Source: Marinobacterium sp. LSUCC0821 (GTDB taxonomy: Bacteria > Pseudomonadota > Gammaproteobacteria > Pseudomonadales > Balneatricaceae). Taken from it: a stretch of 64,000 bases of DNA. The stretch is taken from assembly GCF_012848475.1 (NCBI RefSeq), contig NZ_CP051666.1:1887501-1951500 (forward strand), read 5' to 3'. Shown here piece by piece: positions 1 to 8,299 of this stretch; position 1 is the first letter of the stretch; each line of letters starts with the position of its first letter. Position numbers and translations under genes: made by a program. Below the pieces are notes generated by a model. The model made no database searches, was not told the origin of the DNA, and saw only the letters and a program-made list of their open reading frames with translations.

Positions 1-656
1 ATCACCAAGGTCACTGGTGAATCACCGCCCTGGAGAAGACGAGCAAGCTCAAGAATACCTTTACGCGGTACGATGATCTGATGCGAACCACCGTTAGGGA
101 CATCTGCAGAACATGCTGAGGTAGCAAGACGGTGACCATCAGTCGCAACCGAACGAAGTGAGTCTTCACTCACTTCTAGAAGCATACCGTTAAGGTAATA
201 ACGCACATCTTGCTGCGCCATAGAGAAGCCTGTCTTCTCGATCAACTGACGAAGTTCAACCTGCGGCAAGCGAAGCTCAAATGTCTGCGGGCTATCTTCA
301 ACATTAGGGAACTCTGACGCTGCCAATGTTGATAGTGAGAACTTAGAACGGCCAGATTTGATAACCATCTTCTGCCCTGTCAGCTCCATCTCGATACGCG
401 CATCATCTGAGAGTGACTTACAGATATCCATCAGCTTGCGCGCTGGCACAGTCACAGAACCAGACTGAGCAGGCTCATCTAACTGAACACGGCCAATCAA
501 CTCTACTTCAAGGTCGGTACCTGTTAGCGAAAGTTGATCACCCTCAGCAACAATAAGAATGTTGGAGAGCACTGGCAGAGTTTGACGGCGTTCTACAACA
601 CCAGCAACAAGCTGCAGCGGTTTAATCAAGGCTTCACGAGTGATAACGAATCTCAT
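1..656 (-). CDS. dnaN: DNA polymerase III beta sliding clamp, partial (N-terminal 218 residues)
   Basis: This is the N-terminal part of the ring-shaped processivity clamp that tethers replicative polymerase to DNA. Translating the minus strand from the ATG at 654-656 gives MRFVITREALIKPLQLVAGV, the classical start of DnaN, and the frame stays open to the left edge, so about 150 C-terminal residues are missing. Recognisable family stretches include VVERRQTLPVLSNIL near residue 20 and SVATDGHRLA near residue 170. A Shine-Dalgarno AGGA lies about 6 bases before the ATG. The gap to the dnaA stop is 24 bases, so dnaA-dnaN is one operon, the standard arrangement. Identification is secure. Confidence 0.97.
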   Translation of the reverse strand, partial: MRFVITREALIKPLQLVAGVVERRQTLPVLSNILIVAEGDQLSLTGTDLEVELIGRVQLDEPAQSGSVTVPARKLMDICKSLSDDARIEMELTGQKMVIKSGRSKFSLSTLAASEFPNVEDSPQTFELRLPQVELRQLIEKTGFSMAQQDVRYYLNGMLLEVSEDSLRSVATDGHRLATSACSADVPNGGSHQIIVPRKGILELARLLQGGDSPVTLV

Positions 657-680
657 GCGTATTCCTGTCCCAGTTCTCAG

Positions 681-2156
681 TTAGGTCGTCAGATGACGAA
701 GCAAGTTTTTGTAATCTTCCGCGATCTCGGCGTCACTGTCACGTAACTCTTTGATCTTTCTTGTCGCATGTAACACTGTTGTGTGGTCTCGACCACCAAA
801 CGCATTACCAATTTCAGGCAGACTGTGGTTTGTCAGCTCTTTCGACAGTGCCATTGCAACCTGACGAGGCCGAGCAACCGAGCGGCTGCGACGCTTTGAG
901 TGGAGATCTGCTACACGTATTTTATAGTACTCAGAGACCACTCGCTGAATGTTATCAATACTAACCTGTTTGTCCTGTAATGCCAGCAAGTCTTTCAACG
1001 ACTCTTTAACAAAAGTGGTGGTAATTGGACTGCCAGTAAAGTGAGCATTCGCTATCACGCGTTTCAGCGCACCTTCTAACTCTCGAACATTACTACGGAT
1101 TTTTTGTGCAAGGAAGAAAGCAGCGTCATCTGGAAGCTTAATACGCGCCTCTTGCGCCTTACGTTTCAAGATAGCAACGCGCGTCTCAAGCTCGGGTGGT
1201 TCAATCGCAACTGTGAGACCCCAGCCAAAACGGGACTTGAGGCGCTCTTCCATACCGCCAATCTCTTTAGGGTAGCGGTCACTGGTCAAAATCATCTGCT
1301 GGCCCCCCTCTAACAGTGCGTTAAAGGTGTGGAAGAACTCCTCTTGCGAGCGATCTTTATTAGCAAAAAATTGAATATCGTCGATCAACAGTGCATCGAC
1401 TGAGCGGTAGTAACGTTTAAAGTCATTAATTGCATTGAGTTGCAGCGCTTTCACCATATCTGCAACAAAGCGCTCTGAGTGCAGGTAGACGATTTTAGCG
1501 TTTGGATTACGCTTTAACATTTCAGCACCCACTGCATGCATTAAGTGGGTTTTACCTAGACCGACACCACCATAAATAAAGAGTGGGTTGTATCCACCGC
1601 CTGGGTTATCAGCAACTTGCTGTGCAGCAGCCAAGGCAAGCTGGTTCGACTTACCCTGGACAAAAGATTCGAAAGTGAAACTTGGATTAAGTGTGGTGTT
1701 ATGACGCAGTCCACCCTCAACCTGAACAGCGCGCTCTCCAACATCTGAGAGATCCGTTGAGGCGTCATCATCAAAATCGAGTAGCTCACCAGTGACTGGC
1801 GTTGCTGTTGCGGTCGTTGAATCGATGTTTGCACCAGTCATGGCTGGCGAGGTTGGTTTCAAACGCACAGGTGCGGGACGTGAACGTTGCGCACGATCCA
1901 TAGGTGCTGCAGCACCTGCAATTCCTATTTCAACGCGAGGTGCATCGAGGCCGGCAAGTCGCTCTACAACCTCTTGGATGCGAGGTACAAACTTGTCATT
2001 AACCCAGTCCCTAACAAAACGGTTAGGCGCCAACAGACGAAAATCAGCATCCGAACTTTCATCATAGGTGAGCGGACGAACCCAGGTATTAAACTGCTGT
2101 TCGGGCAACTCATGACGAAGCGTCTCAAGTGATTTCTGCCAAAGCTGAAGGGACAT
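681..2156 (-). CDS. dnaA: chromosomal replication initiator protein DnaA
   Basis: DnaA binds DnaA boxes at oriC, unwinds the origin and loads the DnaB helicase. The 491 residues show all four domains: domain I (about 1-80), a long Pro/Ala/Thr-rich linker (about 81-155), the AAA+ domain with Walker A GGVGLGKT at 196-203 and Walker B LLIDD at 256-260, and a C-terminal DNA-binding domain with the signature [10 protein letters not shown] at 455-464. The start ATG has a GGAG ribosome-binding site. It is first in the operon with dnaN, and its promoter region carries several DnaA-box-like sites, which fits known DnaA autoregulation. Confidence 0.98.
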   Translation of the reverse strand: MSLQLWQKSLETLRHELPEQQFNTWVRPLTYDESSDADFRLLAPNRFVRDWVNDKFVPRIQEVVERLAGLDAPRVEIGIAGAAAPMDRAQRSRPAPVRLKPTSPAMTGANIDSTTATATPVTGELLDFDDDASTDLSDVGERAVQVEGGLRHNTTLNPSFTFESFVQGKSNQLALAAAQQVADNPGGGYNPLFIYGGVGLGKTHLMHAVGAEMLKRNPNAKIVYLHSERFVADMVKALQLNAINDFKRYYRSVDALLIDDIQFFANKDRSQEEFFHTFNALLEGGQQMILTSDRYPKEIGGMEERLKSRFGWGLTVAIEPPELETRVAILKRKAQEARIKLPDDAAFFLAQKIRSNVRELEGALKRVIANAHFTGSPITTTFVKESLKDLLALQDKQVSIDNIQRVVSEYYKIRVADLHSKRRSRSVARPRQVAMALSKELTNHSLPEIGNAFGGRDHTTVLHATRKIKELRDSDAEIAEDYKNLLRHLTT

Positions 2157-2397
2157 TACTGCTCCAATGAAGCGGGGTTATTAAAATTATTCACAGATCT
2201 TATCCCCATCTCCAACAATTATCCACAGAAACCGTAAAAAATAATTAAATCCTGCCAATTTTAGAACGATTTATTGATAAGCTAGCCACAGGAGGATTAT
2301 CGAATTAGCAGGGCCTAGGGTAATATATACACAGATATAAACATCTTAGTCATATTTTGTTAACAGAGATATCCACAGAAAGCCTTTAGCTCGTAAT
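2157..2397. promoter_or_regulatory. dnaA upstream region with a DnaA-box cluster (autoregulatory or second origin candidate)
   Basis: AT-rich, gene-free stretch upstream of dnaA. Plus-strand DnaA-box-like nonamers are TTATTCACA (2187-2195), TTATCCCCA (2200-2208), the consensus TTATCCACA (2219-2227), ATATACACA (2325-2333) and ATATCCACA (2369-2377). In Pseudomonas the origin lies between dnaA and rpmH, so this could be the origin or part of it; it could equally be only the DnaA-controlled dnaA promoter. The second cluster at 10969-11447 has the more complete origin architecture. Confidence 0.7.
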
Positions 2398-2422
2398 AAA
2401 AAAGGCCGCCTAGGCGACCTTT
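2398..2422 (-). terminator. rho-independent terminator of the dctQM operon
   Basis: On the minus strand AAAGGTCGCC and GGCGGCCTTT form a 10-base-pair stem (one U-G pair) around a 2-base loop, followed by a run of six T. It begins 18 bases after the dctM stop and so ends leftward transcription before the dnaA upstream region. Confidence 0.85.
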
Positions 2423-2439
2423 CTAATTTGGAGTTATCA

Positions 2440-3939
2440 CTACTTCCAAGGATCGGAAGCACCCCAGTTATCTCCACCAGATTCACCGCCAGCACCGTCT
2501 CCACCTGTATCATCTGCCCAGCTATCACCATCTAGAGAGATGCTGATTGTGTCTAGATCAACGTCCAATGGTGGATCAAGGTTGTAGGTCACGATCTCTG
2601 GGAAGAGGAAGATCAGTGTGAGTGACAACAGCATGATCAGGATAAATGGAATCGCACCCTTATAGATCTCCTGGGTCTTCATGCCATGAATGTTCTCACC
2701 CGTCACAGCATCTTGGTAATCATCTTTCGGCGCGACACTGCGCAGATAGAAGAGTGCAAAACCAAATGGTGGTGTTAGGAAAGACATCGACATGTTAAGA
2801 CCAACCAATACAAGGAACCAGATCATATCGATACCCATATTCTGGGCTACAGGCCCGATCAATGGCATAAGAATGAACGCGATCTCGAAGAAGTCGATGA
2901 AGAAACCAAGAATGAAGACGATGACGCTGACAAACAGCACAAAGCCCATCTCACCGCCTGGAATAAAGCTGAATAGATGCTCAATCCAAAGGTCACCATT
3001 AATTGCTCGGAAAGAGAGTGCAAAAATTGATGAGCCAACAAGAATGAACATTACGAAGGTCGACAATTTAGCGGTTGAATCCAACGCACCCTTAACGACA
3101 TCCCAAGTAAGTCGGCGACGAAGTATAGAAAGCAACAGCGCACCCACAGCACCCATTGCACCACCCTCGGTTGGCGTAGCCCACCCGATGAAGATTGTCC
3201 CCAGCACAAGGAAGATCAAAATAACTGGTGGCAGCATCGCTGTCAGAATTGAGATGTAGAGTTCAGAACCGCGCAGAGTGCGTGCATCTTCCGGCAGTGG
3301 CGGAACCATCGAAGGCTTAACAATCGACAGAACAAACATGTAAATCAGCAGGAAGCTCACCACCATCAAAGCTGGGAACAGTGCACCGGTGTAAGCATCT
3401 TTAACCGATACCGATAACACATCAGCCAGTACGATGAGGACCAGTGAAGGGGGTATGATCTGAGCAAGCGAACCCGCGCCCGTCAAAAGACCTGCAGCTG
3501 TAGGGTAGTGATACTTGTAACGCATCATCACTGGCAGAGAAATCAGACCCATCGAGATAACCGAAGCGGCTACCACACCAGTCGTTGCTGCAAGTAGTGC
3601 ACCTACAAGTATAACTGCATAGCCCAAGCCACCCGGTACACGACCAAATAGCTGACCGGCTGACTCTAGAAGGTCCTCCGCCATACCGGAGCGCTGCAGG
3701 ATAATCCCCATAAAGGTAAAGAACGGGATCGCCAGGAGAGTATCGTTCTGCATAATGCCGTAGATACGCTCAGGAATAGCCTGTAAAAGAACAAAGTCTA
3801 GAAGCCCAAGCTCATGACCAATGAGCGCGAAAAGAATACCATTTGCTGCAAGACTAAAAGCAACAGGGAAACCAGAAAGAAGGAAGAAGATCAGCGAGCC
3901 GAACATGATCGGCGCGAGGTTATCCGTTAGAAACTCCAT
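2440..3939 (-). CDS. dctM: TRAP transporter large permease subunit (DctM family)
   Basis: This is the 12-helix-type membrane subunit of a tripartite ATP-independent periplasmic transporter, which uses an ion gradient to import organic acids delivered by the binding protein. The 499 residues are strongly hydrophobic, with DctM-like stretches such as ALIGHELG near the N-terminus, GLLTGAGSLAQIIPPS and LVLVGLNMSMSFLTPPFG. The last 30 or so residues form an unusual hydrophilic Asp/Gly/Trp-rich tail (DSWADDTGGDGAGGESGGDN) that typical DctM proteins lack. The start abuts the dctQ stop with no gap, so translation is probably coupled. The substrate is not shown by this gene itself; the associated DctP suggests a 2-oxo or hydroxy acid. 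Confidence 0.93.
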   Translation of the reverse strand: MEFLTDNLAPIMFGSLIFFLLSGFPVAFSLAANGILFALIGHELGLLDFVLLQAIPERIYGIMQNDTLLAIPFFTFMGIILQRSGMAEDLLESAGQLFGRVPGGLGYAVILVGALLAATTGVVAASVISMGLISLPVMMRYKYHYPTAAGLLTGAGSLAQIIPPSLVLIVLADVLSVSVKDAYTGALFPALMVVSFLLIYMFVLSIVKPSMVPPLPEDARTLRGSELYISILTAMLPPVILIFLVLGTIFIGWATPTEGGAMGAVGALLLSILRRRLTWDVVKGALDSTAKLSTFVMFILVGSSIFALSFRAINGDLWIEHLFSFIPGGEMGFVLFVSVIVFILGFFIDFFEIAFILMPLIGPVAQNMGIDMIWFLVLVGLNMSMSFLTPPFGFALFYLRSVAPKDDYQDAVTGENIHGMKTQEIYKGAIPFILIMLLSLTLIFLFPEIVTYNLDPPLDVDLDTISISLDGDSWADDTGGDGAGGESGGDNWGASDPWK

Positions 3940-4509
3940 TTATGCTTTCTCCTTCTCATCGTCCATGCTGACGGTTGCATGGCCACCATGTGCTAACGGA
4001 TCTTCAATTAAACCTTTCAAGAATGCCCAACGCTTAACGAGCTCGCTTAACCCTTGCAAAAAGAGAAGGCCAAAACCAATTGGGATCATAGCTCGCACTG
4101 GCCAGCGAATAAGACCGCCCGCGTTAGCACTCACCTCTTGGTTAATATAAGTCTCAACAAGGTTAGGGATCGATTGCAGCGTGATGTATAGAGTCACTGG
4201 CAAGACAAATAGGAGGAGCCCGAAGAAATCGATCCAGTTTCGAGTACGTGGCGACATGCGCTGACTCATTACGTCAATTCGAACATGCTCATTCACTTTA
4301 AGCACATAACCCGCAGCGAATGTGAAAACAGCAGCAAAAAGGTACCACTGCAACTCCAGCATCGCATTCGACGCTATGTTGAACATGTAGCGTGTTGTTG
4401 CATTACCAGCACTGACCAGCACTGCAGCAAGAATTAGCCATTTGATGTAGCGTCCAACGAATGAGTTTAAGCAGTCGACGGCACTAGAGAACTTTAGCAA
4501 AGCATTCAT
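3940..4509 (-). CDS. dctQ: TRAP transporter small permease subunit (DctQ family)
   Basis: This is the small four-helix membrane subunit that pairs with DctM. The 189 residues contain four hydrophobic segments (about 20-40, 52-70, 95-115 and 138-158), with the family-typical N-terminal region ending in GNATTRYMF and the ELQWYLFAAVFTFAAGYVLK segment with charged residues between helices 2 and 3. It is first in the dctQM operon. The ATG is preceded by AGGGA. It is divergent from the binding-protein gene dctP across about 247 bases that must hold both promoters. Confidence 0.92.
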   Translation of the reverse strand: MNALLKFSSAVDCLNSFVGRYIKWLILAAVLVSAGNATTRYMFNIASNAMLELQWYLFAAVFTFAAGYVLKVNEHVRIDVMSQRMSPRTRNWIDFFGLLLFVLPVTLYITLQSIPNLVETYINQEVSANAGGLIRWPVRAMIPIGFGLLFLQGLSELVKRWAFLKGLIEDPLAHGGHATVSMDDEKEKA

Positions 4510-4756
4510 CCCTAAAAGCGCTCCGAAATTAATAGTTTTAATTTTTAATAGACTGCAGTTTGCCCAGTTTAGTACTTAGGCACAACAGACGCCGGCTCTG
4601 GTAGGACCAGTTAGCCTTCGATAGTAGACCAAAGTATTAGATTACAAATAGCCGTTTATGAATAACCTAGGACTGTTGTCGATTTCGTATTCCAAAATGA
4701 ATTCGTAATCCTTCCTAGAAAAATAAATGCCCTTCGGGACAAGTAAAGGAAAAATC

Positions 4757-5833
4757 ATGAAACGTAGAGATCTGTTTAAAGGTGCTGTACTTGCAGCAGC
4801 GGTATCATCAGCTACTGCACTACAGGCAGCTGAACTTCCAGAAATTAGCTGGCGTCTACAGTCAGCTGTACCACCAGGCATTGGCTTCTACATGGGTGGT
4901 GTCTACTTCGCTGAAGAAGTAGAGAAGATGACTAACGGTAAATTCAAAATCCGCGTTTTCCCAGCTGGTGAAATCGTGGGTACGATGCAGATCTTTGATG
5001 CGGTATCAGACGGTACAGTTGAAGCGGGTCACACAGCGTCTTACTACTACTACGGTAAGAACCCTGCATTCGCACTAGATACTACTATCCCATTCGGTCT
5101 TAACTACCGTCAGTTCCAGGCTTGGTACAACCACGGTGGTGGTGGCGAAATGATCAAAGATCTATTCGCTAAATCGAACATCGTTCCTTTCCCAGCTGGT
5201 AACACTGGTGTACAGATGGGCGGCTGGTACAACAAAGAGATCAAATCTCTTGCTGACCTTCAGGGTCTGAAAATGCGTATCGGTGGTATGGGCGGTAAGA
5301 TCATCGAGAAGCTTGGTGTAGTACCTCAGTCTATCCCAGGCGGCGATATCTTCCCTTCTCTTGAGAAAGGTACTATCGACGCAGCTGAATGGGTTGGTCC
5401 ATTCGATGACATGAAGATGGGCTTCAACAAGGTTGCTAAGTTCTACTACACTCCAGGTTGGTGGGAAGCAGCTCCAAACCTTTCTGTATACATCAACAAA
5501 GAGAAGTTCGACTCTCTACCAGTTGAGTACCAGAACATCGTTGCAGCAGCAGCTGAAGTTGCTAACGTAAAAACAACTGCGTTCTACGATGCGAAGAACC
5601 CAGAAGCACTTAAGACCATCCTAGCGGGCGGTACTAAGATGAAGATCTTCCCGAAAGATGTAATGGATGGTGCTTGGGATGCTGCACAGCAGACTTACGC
5701 AGAGCTTGAAGCATCTAGCGAAGACTTCAAAAAGATCTACGGCAGCATGAAGCAGTTCCAGAAAGATCAGAACCAGTGGATGAGCGTATCAGAAGGTCCA
5801 CTAGACTCTTACATGCAGCGTAAGCTTAAGTAA
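4757..5833 (+). CDS. dctP: TRAP transporter periplasmic solute-binding protein (DctP family, TakP-like)
   Basis: This periplasmic receptor delivers its ligand to DctQM. I start it at the ATG at 4757 because AAAGGA lies just upstream and because this start gives an N-terminal KRRDLFKGA motif followed by an Ala-rich segment ending AlaAlaGlu, a probable Tat-type signal peptide. An upstream in-frame codon adds ten unrelated residues. The 358-residue protein carries the conserved carboxylate-binding arginine region LKMRIGG (Arg174), then IPGGDIFPSLEKGTIDAAEW and YYTPGWWE, closely resembling the 2-oxo-acid receptor TakP. Substrate is therefore inferred to be a 2-oxo or related monocarboxylic acid. 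It faces away from dctQM and ends at a strong terminator. Confidence 0.92.
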   Translation: MKRRDLFKGAVLAAAVSSATALQAAELPEISWRLQSAVPPGIGFYMGGVYFAEEVEKMTNGKFKIRVFPAGEIVGTMQIFDAVSDGTVEAGHTASYYYYGKNPAFALDTTIPFGLNYRQFQAWYNHGGGGEMIKDLFAKSNIVPFPAGNTGVQMGGWYNKEIKSLADLQGLKMRIGGMGGKIIEKLGVVPQSIPGGDIFPSLEKGTIDAAEWVGPFDDMKMGFNKVAKFYYTPGWWEAAPNLSVYINKEKFDSLPVEYQNIVAAAAEVANVKTTAFYDAKNPEALKTILAGGTKMKIFPKDVMDGAWDAAQQTYAELEASSEDFKKIYGSMKQFQKDQNQWMSVSEGPLDSYMQRKLK

Positions 5834-5856
5834 TCAGTCCTCTTTGATCTGAATAT

Positions 5857-5888
5857 AAAACCAGCCTGCGGGCTGGTTTTTTGTTTTT
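5857..5888 (+). terminator. rho-independent terminator after dctP
   Basis: AAAACCAGCC and GGCTGGTTTT form a 10-base-pair stem with loop TGCG, followed by a T-rich tail. It lies 23 bases after the dctP stop and separates the TRAP genes from rpmH. Confidence 0.9.
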
Positions 5889-5911
5889 GTCGTTAAACTC
5901 CGACAAAACAT

Positions 5912-5938
5912 TTGCAACAGCTAAATGATTTCTATAGT
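5912..5938 (+). promoter_or_regulatory. probable sigma70 promoter of the rpmH operon
   Basis: TTGCAA (5912-5917) and TATAGT (5933-5938), separated by 15 bases, lie about 80 bases before rpmH and just after the dctP terminator. The spacer is shorter than the optimal 17, so the -35 assignment is less certain than the -10. Confidence 0.45.
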
Positions 5939-6008
5939 ATGTCGCGTCTCGAATTTTAGGTTGAAGTCCATACACTTCAGCCAAAACTAAAAGTGGACTT
6001 GTAAGTAG

Positions 6009-6152
<144 letters not shown>

Positions 6153-6172
6153 TAGCGGTCTAGCGCAGCCAT

Positions 6173-6559
6173 ATGGCTGAGTTCGAATACCCTCGCCAGT
6201 TACGTCTGTTAACTGGCGGTGACTTTAAAAGGGTATTCGACAAAGCCGACTTCAAGGTCAGCGACAACCACCTGCTGATACTTGCCCGTAAAAACAAAAC
6301 TGAACAACCCCGCATCGGTTTTGTCCTTTCGAAAAAAAATATCCGAAGAGCCGTGAATCGAAACCGTATTCGACGTATCATTCGCGAGTCATTTAGGCTG
6401 AACCAACATCAACTGCCCCAGGTAGATATCGTTATTCTTGCACGCAAGGGTATTGATCAGCTCGAAAATCCAGATGTACATAAACTGATTTCGAAGAGTT
6501 GGAACAGACTAAACAAGCAAGCTTTTAAAGCGCAAACCTCAGAAAAAGGTAAGGTTTAA
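6173..6559 (+). CDS. rnpA: ribonuclease P protein component
   Basis: This is the protein cofactor that helps the RNase P RNA bind precursor tRNA and process its 5' end. The 128-residue basic protein has the diagnostic RNR motif (KKNIRRAVNRNRIRRIIRES, residues 54-73). The N-terminal FEYPRQLRLLTGGDFKRVF is also typical. The ribosome-binding site is weak; translation is probably supported by rpmH just upstream. yidD, which usually follows rnpA, is missing: yidC starts 6 bases after the stop. Confidence 0.97.
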   Translation: MAEFEYPRQLRLLTGGDFKRVFDKADFKVSDNHLLILARKNKTEQPRIGFVLSKKNIRRAVNRNRIRRIIRESFRLNQHQLPQVDIVILARKGIDQLENPDVHKLISKSWNRLNKQAFKAQTSEKGKV

Positions 6560-6565
6560 CCCGCC

Positions 6566-8224
6566 ATGGATGTACAGCGAGTCATATTAATTGCAGCACT
6601 GGCATTGATCTCATATATGATGGTCCTCCAGTGGAATGCAGACTACAACAACCCAGTAGCTTCTCAACCTACTCAGGCTGAAACAGTTTCTGCATACCAA
6701 CCTGCTAGTAGCGATCTTCCAAGCACTGCTGCACCAGCAAACAGCGATCTTCCAACTGCCGCAAACAGTGTAACTAGCACAGTAGCTGCAGCATCAGGAA
6801 AGTTGATCAGTGTTACAACTGATAACCTAGCTGTTCTAATCGACCCACGTGGCGGCGATATTATCGAAGTTAAATTGCTAAACCACACTGCTAAATTGAA
6901 CGAGAAAGATCCATTTGTCCTTCTTGAGCAGAATGCGAACCGCACCTACGTTGCACAATCAGGTTTAGTTGGTGCTAACGGCCCAGATGCAGCGGCTGAA
7001 GGTCGCCCTCTCTACTCTTCAACATCAGATAGCTACGCTATGGGTGATGCTGATTCACTAACTGTGGATCTAAACCTTGACCAAAATGGCGTGATTATCA
7101 CTAAGAGCTTCACGTTCACTCGTGCTAGCAACGCTGTTGCAATGAACTACACTATCAACAACCAGAGCAGTGCTAATTGGCAGGGTGCTCTGTTTGGCCA
7201 GATCAAACGTGATGCAAGCGAAGACCCTTCTCAAACCACTGATATGGGCATGCAATCTTACCTAGGTACTGTCTTCTCAACAGAGGCTGACAACTACCAG
7301 AAGATCTCATTTAGCGATATCGACGATAAGCGTTTCAGCCAGACCAGCCCTAACGGTTGGGTTGCAATGGTTCAGCACTATTTCCTAAGTGCATGGGTTC
7401 CAGCTCCTGGCCAAGATTACAGCTACACTGCACGCAAGCTAAATGGCAACTACATCGCAGGCTTCATGTCTCCAGCGATCAATGTAGCGCCTGGTGCTAG
7501 CGGTGAAGCTTCTGCTGTATTTTATGCAGGCCCTAAAGATACAGACCAGCTAGAGAAGATTGCACCTAACCTCGACCTAACCATCGACTTCGGTATTCTC
7601 TTCTTCATTGCATCACCAATGTACATGCTATTGAAGTGGATCTACTCAATGGTAGGTAACTTCGGTGTGGCGATTATCTGTATCACTATTTTGGTTAAAG
7701 CTGCACTGTTCCACCTGAATGCTAAAGCGTTCAAATCGATGGCTAAGATGCGTAAGTTTGGTCCAGAGATGACGCGTCTGAAAGAGCTCTACGGCGATGA
7801 TCGTCAGAAGATGTCACAAGAGATGATGAAGCTCTACTCGAAAGAGAAGATCAATCCACTGGGTGGTTGTCTGCCTATTCTTGCTCAGATGCCTATCTTC
7901 ATCTCGCTCTACTGGGTATTGATGGAAGCGGTTGAGCTACGTCATGCACCTTTCGTCCTCTACATTCAGGACCTTTCGCAGATGGACCCATACTTCATCA
8001 TGCCGATCTTGATGGGTGCAACGATGTTTATCCAGCAGATGCTAAACCCAACACCGCCGGACCCAATGCAGGCTAAGATCATGAAGATGCTACCAATCAT
8101 GTTCACCTTCTTCTTCCTGTGGTTCCCAGCAGGTCTAGTACTTTACTGGTTGGTAAACAACGTACTGTCGATTGCACAGCAGTATGTGATCAACAAACAG
8201 ATCGAATCGGGCGAACTTAAGTAA
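6566..8224 (+). CDS. yidC: membrane protein insertase YidC
   Basis: YidC inserts and folds inner-membrane proteins, alone or with SecYEG; subunit c of ATP synthase is a classic client. The 552 residues show an N-terminal membrane anchor (about 5-21), a low-complexity linker with a repeated SDLPTAA-like motif (48-66), a large periplasmic domain to about 335, and the conserved five-helix core with INPLGGCLPILAQMPIFISL and FLWFPAGLVLYWLVNN. The positively charged groove residue that is Arg366 in E. coli appears here as Lys378 (ILVKAALFH), a conservative change. It probably belongs to the rpmH-rnpA-yidC transcript. Confidence 0.97.
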   Translation: MDVQRVILIAALALISYMMVLQWNADYNNPVASQPTQAETVSAYQPASSDLPSTAAPANSDLPTAANSVTSTVAAASGKLISVTTDNLAVLIDPRGGDIIEVKLLNHTAKLNEKDPFVLLEQNANRTYVAQSGLVGANGPDAAAEGRPLYSSTSDSYAMGDADSLTVDLNLDQNGVIITKSFTFTRASNAVAMNYTINNQSSANWQGALFGQIKRDASEDPSQTTDMGMQSYLGTVFSTEADNYQKISFSDIDDKRFSQTSPNGWVAMVQHYFLSAWVPAPGQDYSYTARKLNGNYIAGFMSPAINVAPGASGEASAVFYAGPKDTDQLEKIAPNLDLTIDFGILFFIASPMYMLLKWIYSMVGNFGVAIICITILVKAALFHLNAKAFKSMAKMRKFGPEMTRLKELYGDDRQKMSQEMMKLYSKEKINPLGGCLPILAQMPIFISLYWVLMEAVELRHAPFVLYIQDLSQMDPYFIMPILMGATMFIQQMLNPTPPDPMQAKIMKMLPIMFTFFFLWFPAGLVLYWLVNNVLSIAQQYVINKQIESGELK

Positions 8225-8299
8225 ATTTGCCCATAGGCACGCTGAAAGCTTTGGATAGTGACCTTTTCAGCTCATTGAATTGAGAGAGGTGTAAAGGAT

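Noticed and set aside
2792-3259. 155-codon frame on the plus strand opposite dctM
   Set aside because: Lies entirely within dctM; product is Lys/Ile/Ser-rich with no family resemblance and no ribosome-binding site. It is a mirror of membrane-protein codons.
4642-4881. 79-codon minus-strand frame across the dctQ/dctP gap
   Set aside because: Runs antisense into the dctP signal peptide, has low-complexity content and no ribosome-binding site.
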